Below, in pieces: positions 27,646 through 35,872 of a stretch of DNA of 64,000 nucleotides. Under the pieces are notes generated by a model. It did not search any database. It was given only the letters and a program-made list of their open reading frames with translations, and had not been told where the DNA came from. The translations under genes were made by a program, and so were the position numbers. Within the stretch, counting starts at the first letter, position 1. The number at the start of each line of letters is the position of its first letter. The DNA is from JAAZPT01 sp964544955 (GTDB lineage Bacteria > Bacillota > Clostridia > Christensenellales > Aristaeellaceae), in the NCBI GenBank assembly GCA_964544955.1, contig CAZJEB010000001.1:434001-498000 (forward strand). Reading direction: 5' to 3'.

Positions 27646-29187
27646 TTATTTTGCGTATTCAGTAACTCTTGTTTCCCTAACTACATTTACCCTAATTTGG
27701 CCAGGATATTCCATCTCTTTTTCTATACGTTTTGCTACTTCTTTTGCTAATATCCTTGTTGCTTCATCTGATACATCGTCAGGTTTAACCATAATTCTTA
27801 CCTCACGGCCACTTTGAATAGCAAAGCATTTTTCAACGCCATTGAAACCATTAGCAATTTCTTCAAGTTTTTCAAGCCTTTGAATATAATTTTCAAGGGA
27901 TTCCCTTCTTGCTCCAGGCCTTGCAGCGGATATAGCATCAGCAGCCTGTACAATAACAGCCTCTATTGTTTGTGGTTCAACATCATTATGATGAGCCATA
28001 ATGCAATGGATAACATTATTGTTTTCGTGATATTTACGAGCAAGTTCAGCGCCTATTGTAACGTGTGTGCCCTCTTGTTCATGGTCTACTGCTTTACCAA
28101 TATCATGCAATAAACCAGCTCTTTTTGCTAAAGCAACGTTAGCGCCAAGTTCTGCAGCCATTATACCTGCAAGGTGGCTAACTTCTATACTATGTTTAAG
28201 TACGTTTTGACCATAGCTTGTACGGTATTTTAATCTACCTAATACTTTTACCAATTCATGATGTATACCGTGTTGTTTTGTTTCAAATACGGCTTGTTCA
28301 CCAGATTCTCTAATTTGGTTATCAACTTCTTTTTGGGCTTTTGTTACCATTTCTTCAATACGGGCGGGGTGAATTCTTCCATCCATAATAAGTTTTTCAA
28401 TGGCAATCCTTGCAACTTCACGCCTTACTGGGTCAAAGGCGGATATAACTACTGCCTCTGGAGTATCATCTATAATAAGGTCAACGCCTGTTGCAGTTTC
28501 CAATGCCCTAATGTTGCGGCCTTCTCTACCAATAATTCTACCTTTCATGTCATCTGTAGGTAGGTTTATAACAGAAACTGTACTTTCAGCTACATGGTCG
28601 GATGCGCACCTTTGTATTGCTTGAGCGATAATGTTTTTAGCTTTTTTATCTGCTTCTTCCTTAGCCTTATCCTCAATTTCTATAACTGTTTTAGCGGCTT
28701 CGTGGTAAGCTTCTTTTTCTATACGGGAAACAAGCTTTTGCATTGCTTCGTCTTGGGTCATTCCAGCAATTCTTTCAAGTTCAAACACTTGGCTTTCCCT
28801 CAATTGAACAGCTTCATCCTGTATAGTTTGAATTTCCTTTTGTTTATCTATAATAGATTCTTCACGTTTATCTAAATTATCGCTCTTTTTATCAAGAACT
28901 TCTTCCCTTTGAAGCAATCTTCTTTCAGACCTGGCAACTTCATTGCGCCTATCTTTAACTTCCTTATCAAGTTCTGATTTTAAGCGTATAACTTCTTCCT
29001 TTGCCTCTAAAATTGTTTCCTTACGTTTTTCATCTGCCTTACGCATAGAATCTTCAAGCAATTCTTTTGCATATTGTTCAGATCTGCCAATTTTTGTTTC
29101 AACGGATTTTTTTCTATAAGTATAGCCAACAAATAAGCTTATTACTGCTGATAATATTATTAATCCAATTGCTAGATATGTGCTCAT
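27646..29187 (-). CDS. rny: Ribonuclease Y
   Basis: A 513-residue membrane-bound endoribonuclease that starts mRNA decay. It has one N-terminal membrane helix (about 3-23), a long charged coiled coil (about 30-185), a KH RNA-binding domain (GRIIGREGRNIRALE) and an HD metal-dependent domain with LLHDIGKAVDHE. Length and order match the family exactly. The minus-strand start has AGAGG 5-6 bases upstream. It lies downstream of a promoter and structured leader in the 335-base gap, described separately. Confidence 0.96.
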   Translation of the reverse strand: MSTYLAIGLIILSAVISLFVGYTYRKKSVETKIGRSEQYAKELLEDSMRKADEKRKETILEAKEEVIRLKSELDKEVKDRRNEVARSERRLLQREEVLDKKSDNLDKREESIIDKQKEIQTIQDEAVQLRESQVFELERIAGMTQDEAMQKLVSRIEKEAYHEAAKTVIEIEDKAKEEADKKAKNIIAQAIQRCASDHVAESTVSVINLPTDDMKGRIIGREGRNIRALETATGVDLIIDDTPEAVVISAFDPVRREVARIAIEKLIMDGRIHPARIEEMVTKAQKEVDNQIRESGEQAVFETKQHGIHHELVKVLGRLKYRTSYGQNVLKHSIEVSHLAGIMAAELGANVALAKRAGLLHDIGKAVDHEQEGTHVTIGAELARKYHENNNVIHCIMAHHNDVEPQTIEAVIVQAADAISAARPGARRESLENYIQRLEKLEEIANGFNGVEKCFAIQSGREVRIMVKPDDVSDEATRILAKEVAKRIEKEMEYPGQIRVNVVRETRVTEYAK

Positions 29188-29445
29188 ATTTAACCTCTTT
29201 TCATATAAATTTTAAATTACAATTAACATTTTTAACTACTAAAAAAGCCGACTGTATAAAAGCCGACTATTTCGGGTGTTTTTCATAATAATATAAAACA
29301 AACAACTTAATAAATAAGTTTAACATTTTATATAATTTATTTTTTAATTAAATATATTGAAAACCATAATATTCTTTACAAATAAGCTAATATATATGAA
29401 AAACAGCCGACAGGCAGAACGCAACTGCCTTAGCCGTACATATAC
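29188..29445 (-). other. Long leader before rny with small structured RNA region
   Basis: This is the untranslated stretch between the promoter at 29446-29474 and rny. It begins with a hairpin near 29405-29438 (inner 6-bp stem AGGCAG/CTGCCT, a lower stem of about 5 bp across an internal loop, then a T-run), continues as about 120 AT-rich bases, and ends near 29243-29278 with two copies of AGTCGGCTTTT, the second followed by a T-run. No protein gene is seen. Whether the parts form one leader, a short separate RNA, or an attenuator is unclear. Confidence 0.45.
29401..29440 (-). ncRNA. Candidate short structured RNA or leader hairpin
   Basis: A predicted transcript beginning near 29440 would fold at once into a hairpin with a 7-base loop (TTGCGTT), an asymmetric 2x4 internal loop and a terminal T-run (29405-29401). 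It is not recognised as 6S RNA, tmRNA, SRP RNA or a riboswitch family known to me. It may be a short terminated RNA or the first element of the rny leader. Confidence 0.35.
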
Positions 29446-29486
29446 ATTTTATATTAATATCGTTTACATGTCAATGCTAATTAGCA
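29446..29486 (-). promoter_or_regulatory. SigA-type promoter with abutting perfect palindrome
   Basis: On the minus strand TTGACA (29474-29469), a 17-base spacer and TAAAAT (29451-29446). Directly upstream of the -35 is the perfect 12-base palindrome TGCTAATTAGCA (29475-29486), a possible operator. Start of transcription near 29440. Confidence 0.72.
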
Positions 29487-29491
29487 AATTA

Positions 29492-29517
29492 AAAAACCTT
29501 GTAATTACAAGGTTTTT
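29492..29517 (-). terminator. Terminator of infC-rpmI-rplT
   Basis: A perfect 26-base palindrome with A-run and T-run ends, starting 5 bases after the rplT stop on the minus strand. It is symmetric and would act in both directions. Confidence 0.85.
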
Positions 29518-29522
29518 AATGA

Positions 29523-29870
29523 TTATGCTTTTGCTTTTTCAACTAAACTAGCAAATGCTTTTGGATCATTTACTGCGATATCAGCAAGCATTTTACGGTT
29601 TACAAGGATGTTTTGCTTTTTTAAGCCATTAATGAATGTTGAATAAGACATTCCATTAATCCTTGCTGCTGCATTTATACGAGTAATCCATAAGCGACGG
29701 AAATCACGCTTACGAAGTTTACGGCCAATGTAAGCATACCTTAATGAGCGAGCAACTTGTTCTTTTGCTGCACGGTACTGCTTAGATTTTGCACCAAAAT
29801 ACCCTTTAGCTAATTTGAATATTTTACGGCGTTTTTTATGTGCATTAACGGCTCTTTTAATACGTGCCAT
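29523..29870 (-). CDS. rplT: Large subunit ribosomal protein bL20
   Basis: A 115-residue basic ribosomal protein with the classic start ARIKRAVNAHKKRRK and the RNA-binding segment RSLRYAYIGRKLRKRDFRRLW. It binds 23S rRNA early in 50S assembly. In many Bacillota it also represses its own operon by binding the leader. GGAGG precedes the ATG. It is third in infC-rpmI-rplT. Confidence 0.98.
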   Translation of the reverse strand: MARIKRAVNAHKKRRKIFKLAKGYFGAKSKQYRAAKEQVARSLRYAYIGRKLRKRDFRRLWITRINAAARINGMSYSTFINGLKKQNILVNRKMLADIAVNDPKAFASLVEKAKA

Positions 29871-29902
29871 TTTAATTTACCTCCAGTAGTTATTTAAATT
29901 TA

Positions 29903-30103
29903 TTATTTATATGGTAAAAGTTTTTTAATTGTGCGTGCTTCCGCAGCATTATCTACAACGCCATCGGCACGAAGATGTCGTGTACGTTTTGTTGTTTTAA
30001 GATGAACTTGGTGGTTAGCATTCATTTGCTTATGTTTTACGATACCGCTTTTTGTGAATGAGAATCTTTTAGCAGCACCTCGGTGAGATTTTACTTTAGG
30101 CAT
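29903..30103 (-). CDS. rpmI: Large subunit ribosomal protein bL35
   Basis: A 66-residue ribosomal protein with the family start PKVKSHRGAAKRFSFTKSG and the end RTIKKLLPYK. It lies between infC (51 bases upstream) and rplT, the standard order. Length is typical. Confidence 0.97.
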   Translation of the reverse strand: MPKVKSHRGAAKRFSFTKSGIVKHKQMNANHQVHLKTTKRTRHLRADGVVDNAAEARTIKKLLPYK

Positions 30104-30154
30104 AAGTGTTCCTCCTCCCTGAAGATTAAATAATTCTTAATTGCGCTATTATTA

Positions 30155-30715
30155 TTAATCAGCTTTTTCTTTGCGTTTATTTTCAGCACGTTCAGCAAAA
30201 CTTTGCTTTTCGGCTTTTGGTGCAAGAATCATGATCATGTTACGGCCTTCAACCAAAGGTTCTTTTTGTATTGTTGATACCTCAGATGCACGCTTTGCAA
30301 AATCCCTCATAAGGTTTGTAGCAATATCAGTATGAACAATTTGCCTACCCCTAAAGCGAATTACAACTTTTACCTTATCACCAGTTTCTAAAAACTTAAT
30401 AGCACGTTTAACTTTTGTTAATAAGTCATTTTCCTCTATGGTAACAGATAATTGTACTTCTTTTAATATTACAACCTTTTGTTTTTTGCGCATCTCACGC
30501 TCATACTTTGATTGTTCATACCTATGCTTATCATAATCCAATAGTTTACAAACTGGGATTTCTGTTTTATCGGCAATTTTAACAAGATCTAATTGTTTTT
30601 GATCCGCTAATGCCAAAGCCTCAGCAATAGGCATAACCCCTAGTTGTTCACCATTTGAATCTATAACTCGCACTTGACGATCTTTTATTTCCTCATTGAT
30701 CATTGGTTCGTTGAT
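30155..30715 (-). CDS. infC: Translation initiation factor IF-3 (probable non-AUG start)
   Basis: IF-3 keeps 30S subunits apart and checks initiator tRNA pairing. Conserved sequences are INEEIKDRQVRVIDSNGEQLG, VCKLLDYDKHRYEQ and the C-terminal KVKVVIRFRGRQ and PLVEGRNMIMILAPK. The open frame reaches 30790, but the ribosome site AGGAGG lies near 30725-30730. From it an in-frame ATC at 30715 is 9 bases away, an ATT at 30721 only 3, and the ATG at 30703 is 21. I therefore place the start at 30715 (186 residues). Non-AUG infC starts are known to allow IF-3 to limit its own synthesis. The N-terminal part upstream is leader, including a terminator, not protein. Confidence 0.85.
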   Translation of the reverse strand: MNEPMINEEIKDRQVRVIDSNGEQLGVMPIAEALALADQKQLDLVKIADKTEIPVCKLLDYDKHRYEQSKYEREMRKKQKVVILKEVQLSVTIEENDLLTKVKRAIKFLETGDKVKVVIRFRGRQIVHTDIATNLMRDFAKRASEVSTIQKEPLVEGRNMIMILAPKAEKQSFAERAENKRKEKAD

Positions 30716-30721
30716 ATCAAT

Positions 30722-30852
30722 GCACCTCCTGAATTTTTTAATAATAAATAAAAAGCGCCGAGCATAGATGCCCGCCACTAATAAAAACATAATAATTATT
30801 AACCATGCAAACTTAGTTCGCGAGGTGAGAAGCGGACAGCTTCTGCTTACAG
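30722..30852 (-). promoter_or_regulatory. L20-type leader with attenuator upstream of infC
   Basis: The transcript from near 30852 contains a stem with arms AGAAGC/GCTTCT (about 30829-30845), followed by a CTCACC segment, and then a GC-rich hairpin (30755-30764 with 30769-30778) followed by a T-run (30754-30744) that is a good intrinsic terminator just before the infC ribosome site. This layout is that of the ribosomal-protein L20 leaders of Bacillota, where L20 or antitermination sets expression. Family assignment rests on position and layout, not on a covariance search. Confidence 0.65.
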
Positions 30853-30858
30853 TTATTT

Positions 30859-30887
30859 AGTTTAACATTATGAAACTAATAAGTCAA
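30859..30887 (-). promoter_or_regulatory. Promoter of the infC operon
   Basis: On the minus strand TTGACT (30887-30882), 17-base spacer, TAAACT (30864-30859). Transcription would start near 30852. Confidence 0.68.
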
Positions 30888-30916
30888 TAGCAATTTTTAT
30901 TTTTTATAATTATTTT

Positions 30917-31231
30917 TTACTCCGCATCCTCATCCATGGTTTCTATTAAAAAGCTTACTGGCCTAAAGCCATCATTGCATGAAAGCATTGCGGATTTTGG
31001 GTTTTTCATCCAACCATTATAAAAGTTGCCACCACCGTGGGACAAGGTCATTACAAAGGCTGATATGCTTTGCCATGCGCTATCACAAAAGTTATCAGGT
31101 TTTTGCCAGCCATTTGCTACAAAAACCTGACCAACTTCCATATCACAAGGGTTTTCTAGGGGATTTTCATATTTACTAATCAAATCCTTATAGCACGCCT
31201 TTTTTACAACAGTAATTTTAACTTTTTTCAT
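30917..31231 (-). CDS. TIGR04076-family protein
   Basis: A 104-residue protein with the family pattern KITVVKKACYKDLISKY, FVANGWQKPDNFCDSAW and the Cys-containing end MLSCNDGFRPVSFLIE. Three or four conserved cysteines suggest metal or redox chemistry, but no function is established. It follows pdp by 5 bases as the last gene of a long operon; the infC promoter starts after it. Confidence 0.82.
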   Translation of the reverse strand: MKKVKITVVKKACYKDLISKYENPLENPCDMEVGQVFVANGWQKPDNFCDSAWQSISAFVMTLSHGGGNFYNGWMKNPKSAMLSCNDGFRPVSFLIETMDEDAE

Positions 31232-31236
31232 TTACA

Positions 31237-32562
31237 TTAAAACATTTTTACGCCATTTGAATCAACAACAGCTAATATTAGCTTGGGTTGCGATGTTTTT
31301 TGGCTACTAATTTTTATACTATTGCTAATTTTTTGCTTAGCATCATCAAGGCTAGCTTCTTTAGTGTAGAAAATAGTTGCGATAGTATCGCCTTCTTTAA
31401 CTTCATCGCCAATTCTTTTATGGAGTATAAAGCCCACTGATGGGTCGATTACATCGGTTTTACTAAGCCTACCCGCACCTAAAGCTTGTGCTGCATAGCC
31501 AAGTTGCATAGTATCCATACTTTCAACATAGCCAGCTTTTGAGCTTTTTAGTTCATATTTATATTTGGATTGGGGTAATTTTGTAACATCATCACAAACT
31601 GAGCTATCGCCACCCTGAGCAATTATCATTTGCCTAAACTTTTCAAGGCCTTCACCTGAGTTTAAGTGGCTTTCTAATTCCTTATAGGCTTCTTCAAAGT
31701 TATCATATTTACCGGTAAGCATTAACATATAGCTTGCTAAGGACAATGAAACTTCTAAAAGTTCACCCTTTGTTCTGCCTGAAAGCACATCAATAGCTTC
31801 CTTAACTTCAAGGGCATTGCCCACATGGGAGCCTAAAGGTTCCTCCATGCTACTAATTAAAGCAATAACTGGCCTATTTGCAAGCTTGCCAATTTCAACC
31901 ATGGTTTTGGCAAGTTCTATACTCTCTTCAATTGTATGAACTATGGCACCATTGCCCGCTTTAACGTCAAGAACTATTGCCTTGGCTCCACCAGCTATTT
32001 TTTTGCTCATAATGCTGGATGCTATTAACGGAATACTATCCACTGTGGATGTAACATCCCTTAGGGCATAAAGAGTTTTATCCGCTGGGGCAAGGTTGCC
32101 TGTTTGCCCAATAATTGCAAGGCCAATATTTTTGATATTGTTTTTAAATTGATCATCACTAAGGCTAATGCTCATACCTGGTATACTTTCAAGCTTATCT
32201 AGTGTTCCACCAGTATGACCAAGACCACGCCCACTCATTTTAGCCACAGGTACACCACAAGCGGCAACTAGTGGCGATAAAATTAAGCTTGTGGTATCAC
32301 CCACACCACCTGTTGAGTGTTTATCTACTGGAAAATCTACTATTCCATCTAAATTAACAACTGTGCCAGAGTTTGCCATAGCCAATGTTAAGTTGGTAAT
32401 CTCCTCAGCATTCATACCATTTAACCTTATTGCCATAAGCAATGCTGTAAGTTGATAATCAGGTATAGTGCCATTTGCGGCTCCATTTGCAAAAAATTCT
32501 ATTTCTTCCTTGCTTAGAGCCTTATTTAGCTTTTTCTTTTCAATTATTGAGGCAAAATTCAT
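31237..32562 (-). CDS. pdp: Pyrimidine-nucleoside phosphorylase
   Basis: A 441-residue enzyme that splits uridine or thymidine with phosphate in nucleoside salvage. Diagnostic blocks are VDKHSTGGVGDTTSLILSP, KMSGRGLGHTGGTLDKLESI and VLDVKAGNGAIV; the C-terminal domain is of the lipoyl-like PYNP type. The ATG overlaps the stop of the zinc-ribbon gene (ATGA). It is here in an operon with replication and transcription genes rather than with deo genes. Confidence 0.93.
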   Translation of the reverse strand: MNFASIIEKKKLNKALSKEEIEFFANGAANGTIPDYQLTALLMAIRLNGMNAEEITNLTLAMANSGTVVNLDGIVDFPVDKHSTGGVGDTTSLILSPLVAACGVPVAKMSGRGLGHTGGTLDKLESIPGMSISLSDDQFKNNIKNIGLAIIGQTGNLAPADKTLYALRDVTSTVDSIPLIASSIMSKKIAGGAKAIVLDVKAGNGAIVHTIEESIELAKTMVEIGKLANRPVIALISSMEEPLGSHVGNALEVKEAIDVLSGRTKGELLEVSLSLASYMLMLTGKYDNFEEAYKELESHLNSGEGLEKFRQMIIAQGGDSSVCDDVTKLPQSKYKYELKSSKAGYVESMDTMQLGYAAQALGAGRLSKTDVIDPSVGFILHKRIGDEVKEGDTIATIFYTKEASLDDAKQKISNSIKISSQKTSQPKLILAVVDSNGVKMF

Positions 32563-33278
32563 TTTTTATCATCCATTCTAATAATTAAGCGTCCACAGTT
32601 TGAACATTCAAGATATGGCTCACCATCATCAAATTGCCTTAGGGTTACGCTTGGCAATGCCATATTGCAACCACCACATTGTTGCCCTAACAGCCTTGCC
32701 AAAGGTGGCATAGCATGGGGCTTTATGCTCTCATATTTTTTTAGAAGGGCAGGGTCAACAGATTTAGCCTTTTCTTCAACTATTTTCTTTTTAGCTTCAA
32801 GTTCTTTTTTCTGTTTTTCTTGCTCGGGTTGGTATTCATCTTTAAGCTCATTGAACTCTTGTTTTACACGTGCAGCCCTTATCCTAACATCGTATTCTTG
32901 CTTTGTTCTATCCTTAGCTTTTTTCTGTATTTGCCTAGCTTCCTTTTCAAGCTCTGCTATATCGCGAGCAATTTTACGAACTTCATTGCAAAGGGTGCGA
33001 GCATCATCTTGGTTTTGTGGTGCATCGTTTTCTAATTTTGATTGATAGGTTTTAAGTTGTTCCTCCAACCTCTCTAGGGCATCCTTTATGGTAACAACCC
33101 TATCGCCCATTTGAACAACATCATCCTCTATTTTTTGGATAACATCCTTTTGCCCAAGCAAAAAATCTCTATCCTTCTTTAATTTTTGTAGTTTTGGAGA
33201 GTTAACAATCTCCCTTTGAAGTTTTACAACCTCCATATCCAACACTTGATAATCCCATAAAACAGAAATCTTTGACAT
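32559..33278 (-). CDS. Coiled-coil C4 zinc-ribbon protein (CT398/DUF164-like)
   Basis: A 239-residue protein with a long antiparallel coiled coil (about 15-170, rich in Lys, Glu and Gln) and a C-terminal zinc ribbon with CGGCNMALPS and CSNCGRLI. The family resembles bacterial nucleic-acid-binding HscB/CT398 proteins, and links to flagellar or RNA factors are known in other bacteria. It lies between nif3 and pdp, a common Clostridia arrangement. Its last codons overlap pdp. Confidence 0.85.
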   Translation of the reverse strand: MSKISVLWDYQVLDMEVVKLQREIVNSPKLQKLKKDRDFLLGQKDVIQKIEDDVVQMGDRVVTIKDALERLEEQLKTYQSKLENDAPQNQDDARTLCNEVRKIARDIAELEKEARQIQKKAKDRTKQEYDVRIRAARVKQEFNELKDEYQPEQEKQKKELEAKKKIVEEKAKSVDPALLKKYESIKPHAMPPLARLLGQQCGGCNMALPSVTLRQFDDGEPYLECSNCGRLIIRMDDKK

Positions 33279-33304
33279 TATTTTTCTTCCTTTCTTGGAA
33301 AAGC

Positions 33305-34057
33305 TTACTCTATAGGAGTAGCTTTTGATATATAAACAGGTATGTTTTTTAGCTTGTTATTAAGTATATTAGCCAGGTTTTTCATACCAATAAACTCCGA
33401 TGAAAAATGGCCAACATCTAATACTACCACACCTGAGGAACAAGCTTCAACTATTTGGTGATGTTTAATTTCACCAGTGAGTATTGCATTTGCGCCAACA
33501 GTAATTGCTTCGTAAGCGGTATTACCGCCGGCTCCTGGGAAACAAACAAGGCTTTTAACATTAGCCAGTTTATTACCATACACCCTTGTTTTAGTATTTA
33601 ATGCAACATCTATTATATTAACTAAATCTATTACAGATACAGCATAATCTAAATTAATTAGCCTAGAATAATCGCTTATACTTGTAACAGTTTTATTTAA
33701 ATTTATACTTTGAGCTAATGAATCTGCAATACCATTAGGCGCTTTATCCAAATTGGTATGCATAGCAATCAAATTAATATCGTTTTTTATTAATTTTTCT
33801 ATAACTTTGCCATTTAAATTATCACTAACAACATTGTTTATACCACCAAATATAATTGGATGGTGGGAAATTATAATGTTTGATTTATTTTTAATAGCAT
33901 CATCAATATTTGCTAAAGTACAATCAAGGCATACGGTAATTGAGTTTATATTAGTATTTTTGCTACCAACGAGTAAACCTACGTTATCAAAATCCTCAGC
34001 AGTATCAAAAGGAGCAATATCATTTAATAAAGTTAACAAATTATCTACATTATACAA
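33305..34057 (-). CDS. Nif3-like dinuclear metal-binding protein
   Basis: A 250-residue protein of the Nif3/YqfO family with the start VDNLLTLLNDIAPFDTAEDFDNVGLLVG, the metal-site motifs ISHHPIIF and AMHTNLDKAPNGI, and TGEIKHHQ near the end. Members form hexameric rings with two metals per subunit; the reaction is uncertain (GTP cyclohydrolase-like claims exist). I chose TTG at 34057, which has GGAGG 7 bases upstream, over an ATG at 34096 that lies inside trmK. The long internal PII-like insertion of some members is absent. Confidence 0.88.
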   Translation of the reverse strand: MYNVDNLLTLLNDIAPFDTAEDFDNVGLLVGSKNTNINSITVCLDCTLANIDDAIKNKSNIIISHHPIIFGGINNVVSDNLNGKVIEKLIKNDINLIAMHTNLDKAPNGIADSLAQSINLNKTVTSISDYSRLINLDYAVSVIDLVNIIDVALNTKTRVYGNKLANVKSLVCFPGAGGNTAYEAITVGANAILTGEIKHHQIVEACSSGVVVLDVGHFSSEFIGMKNLANILNNKLKNIPVYISKATPIE

Positions 34058-34070
34058 TATATTACCTCCA

Positions 34071-34757
34071 TTATATTTTTGATATATCTTCATCAATCCA
34101 GGATAATTTTTTGTTTAAATTATCAACTAAGCTATGATTAATTGATTTAGAGCTCAAACTACCTTTTAAGGATTTTTGTAATTTGCCGCGAACATGTTTC
34201 AAATATTTTTTTGTTAAAGCCTTATCTTGGTATTCAATAACTTTACCATTAAAATACAGTTTTTCACCACCTGCGCCCTTTACAGGGATGGCTTTTATAA
34301 TAACGTAAAACTTACCCGCAGCCTCTGCTACATATTCTTCAGCAATACTATAATTAATTGAATAAATGTGTTGCCTTAGCACATCCAACTTAGTATTGGA
34401 ACAAAGTATTAAATTTGCTCCGTTTAACTTATCTAAAGCATTATTTAATATGCTAATAATTGTAGGAGTACCCATTCCTGCTATAACAACAGTATCAAAA
34501 TGTGTATTAACATTTATCAAACCATCGCTAACAATAAATTCTGCTTTATTACTTATATTAAGCTCATTAAATAAATTAATAGATTTTTGTAATGATGCTG
34601 CGCTTATATCAACAAGCAAAGCCTTATTACATTTGTTATTAATAATTAAGTTTGCAGGCAATTTGCCATGGTCTGTACCAACGTCAACAACAACACCGCA
34701 TTTACCTACGGCACTATAAATTTTAGAAAGCCTATCATCAAGAATTACACCTTGCAT
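34071..34757 (-). CDS. trmK: tRNA (adenine-22-N1)-methyltransferase
   Basis: A 228-residue SAM-dependent enzyme of the TrmK/YqfN family. The SAM site is VVDVGTDHGKLPANLI, and a later VVIAGMGTPTI corresponds to the family's GMGG-like motif. It methylates A22 in tRNA. Its ATG overlaps the rpoD stop by one base (TAATG). Order rpoD-trmK-nif3 is the usual one in Bacillota. Confidence 0.92.
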   Translation of the reverse strand: MQGVILDDRLSKIYSAVGKCGVVVDVGTDHGKLPANLIINNKCNKALLVDISAASLQKSINLFNELNISNKAEFIVSDGLINVNTHFDTVVIAGMGTPTIISILNNALDKLNGANLILCSNTKLDVLRQHIYSINYSIAEEYVAEAAGKFYVIIKAIPVKGAGGEKLYFNGKVIEYQDKALTKKYLKHVRGKLQKSLKGSLSSKSINHSLVDNLNKKLSWIDEDISKI

Positions 34758-35836
34758 TATTGTTCTAAATAATCCTTTAATTTTTTACTTCTGCTAGGAT
34801 GCCTTAATTTTCTTAGTGCTTTTGCTTCTATTTGCCTAATTCTTTCGCGGGTAACGCTAAACTCCTTGCCTACTTCCTCAAGGGTTCTTTGCCTACCATC
34901 ATTTAAGCCAAACCTAAGGGTAAGCACCTTTTTCTCCCTATCGGTTAAAGAATCTAAAACTGAAATAAGTTGCTCCTTCATAAGCACAAAAGATGCGGCT
35001 TCTGCTGGTGCTGGTGCGCCTTCATCTGGTATAAAATCACCAAGGTGGCTATCCTCTTCTTCGCCTATAGGGGTTTCCAATGATACTGGTTCTTGGGCAA
35101 TTTTAATAATCTCTCTAACTTTTGATTCGGTAACGCCCATGCTTTCAGCAATTTCATCGGTAGAGGGTTCCCTGCCTAAATCCTGTAACAACTGCCTTTT
35201 AATTCTAATAAGTTTATTAATAGTTTCAACCATATGTACTGGTATACGAATAGTTCTTGCTTGGTCCGCAATAGCCCTTGTAATTGCCTGCCTTATCCAC
35301 CATGTTGCATATGTTGAAAACTTATAGCCTTTTCTGTAATCAAATTTGTCAACAGCTTTAATTAACCCCAAGTTACCTTCTTGTATAAGGTCTAAAAACA
35401 GCATGCCACGGCCAACATACCTTTTAGCAATAGATACAACTAAGCGCAAGTTAGCCTCTGTAAGCTCTGCCTTAGCAACTTCATCGCCTTCCTCCATGCG
35501 CTTTGCAATTTCTATTTCATCTTCGGCGGATAGCAATGGAACTTTGCCTATTTCCTTTAGGTACATACGAACAGGGTCATCAATGTTTATGCCTTCAGGT
35601 ATGCTTGTATCAATCTTATCAAGATCATCATCCAAGGTTTCCTCTTTTTTGGCATTACCAACAATCTCAATATTAGCTGCATCTAGTTTATCTAATATTG
35701 ACTCATACTCATCCCCTGTAATTTCACAGTCTGATAAGTGTATTGCAATTTCTTCATTTGTTAGAAATCCTTGAACTTTTCCAGTTTTTATAAGTTCACT
35801 TACTTTTGTTTTAATTAAATTGCTATTTGTTTCCAA
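34757..35836 (-). CDS. rpoD: RNA polymerase primary sigma factor (SigA/RpoD)
   Basis: A housekeeping sigma factor of about 359 residues. Region 1.2 is DPVRMYLKEIGKVPLLSAED; region 2 has RLVVSIAKRYVGRGMLFLDL and YKFSTYATWWIRQAI; region 3 IRIPVHMVETINKL; region 4.2 LEEVGKEFSVTRERIRQIEA. It is shorter than E. coli sigma-70, as in Bacillota. The open frame extends to a GTG at 35845, but that codon overlaps the AAGGAG ribosome site; a TTG at 35836 is 8 bases after it and is preferred. Genes upstream are dnaG and dgt. Confidence 0.96.
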   Translation of the reverse strand: METNSNLIKTKVSELIKTGKVQGFLTNEEIAIHLSDCEITGDEYESILDKLDAANIEIVGNAKKEETLDDDLDKIDTSIPEGINIDDPVRMYLKEIGKVPLLSAEDEIEIAKRMEEGDEVAKAELTEANLRLVVSIAKRYVGRGMLFLDLIQEGNLGLIKAVDKFDYRKGYKFSTYATWWIRQAITRAIADQARTIRIPVHMVETINKLIRIKRQLLQDLGREPSTDEIAESMGVTESKVREIIKIAQEPVSLETPIGEEEDSHLGDFIPDEGAPAPAEAASFVLMKEQLISVLDSLTDREKKVLTLRFGLNDGRQRTLEEVGKEFSVTRERIRQIEAKALRKLRHPSRSKKLKDYLEQ

Positions 35837-35872
35837 ATCTATCACTCCTTAAAATATAAAGAAAAGGTAGTA

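Noticed and set aside
27814..28875. Several plus-strand frames across rny
   Set aside because: They are antisense shadows of a confidently identified gene.
29401..29440. 6S RNA, tmRNA or a known riboswitch in the rny leader
   Set aside because: The structured part is only about 40 nucleotides and lacks the long bulged stem of 6S RNA and any conserved aptamer motif I know.
34866..35774. Two long plus-strand frames across rpoD (153 and 142 residues)
   Set aside because: They are antisense shadows of rpoD, with no domain or ribosome site.
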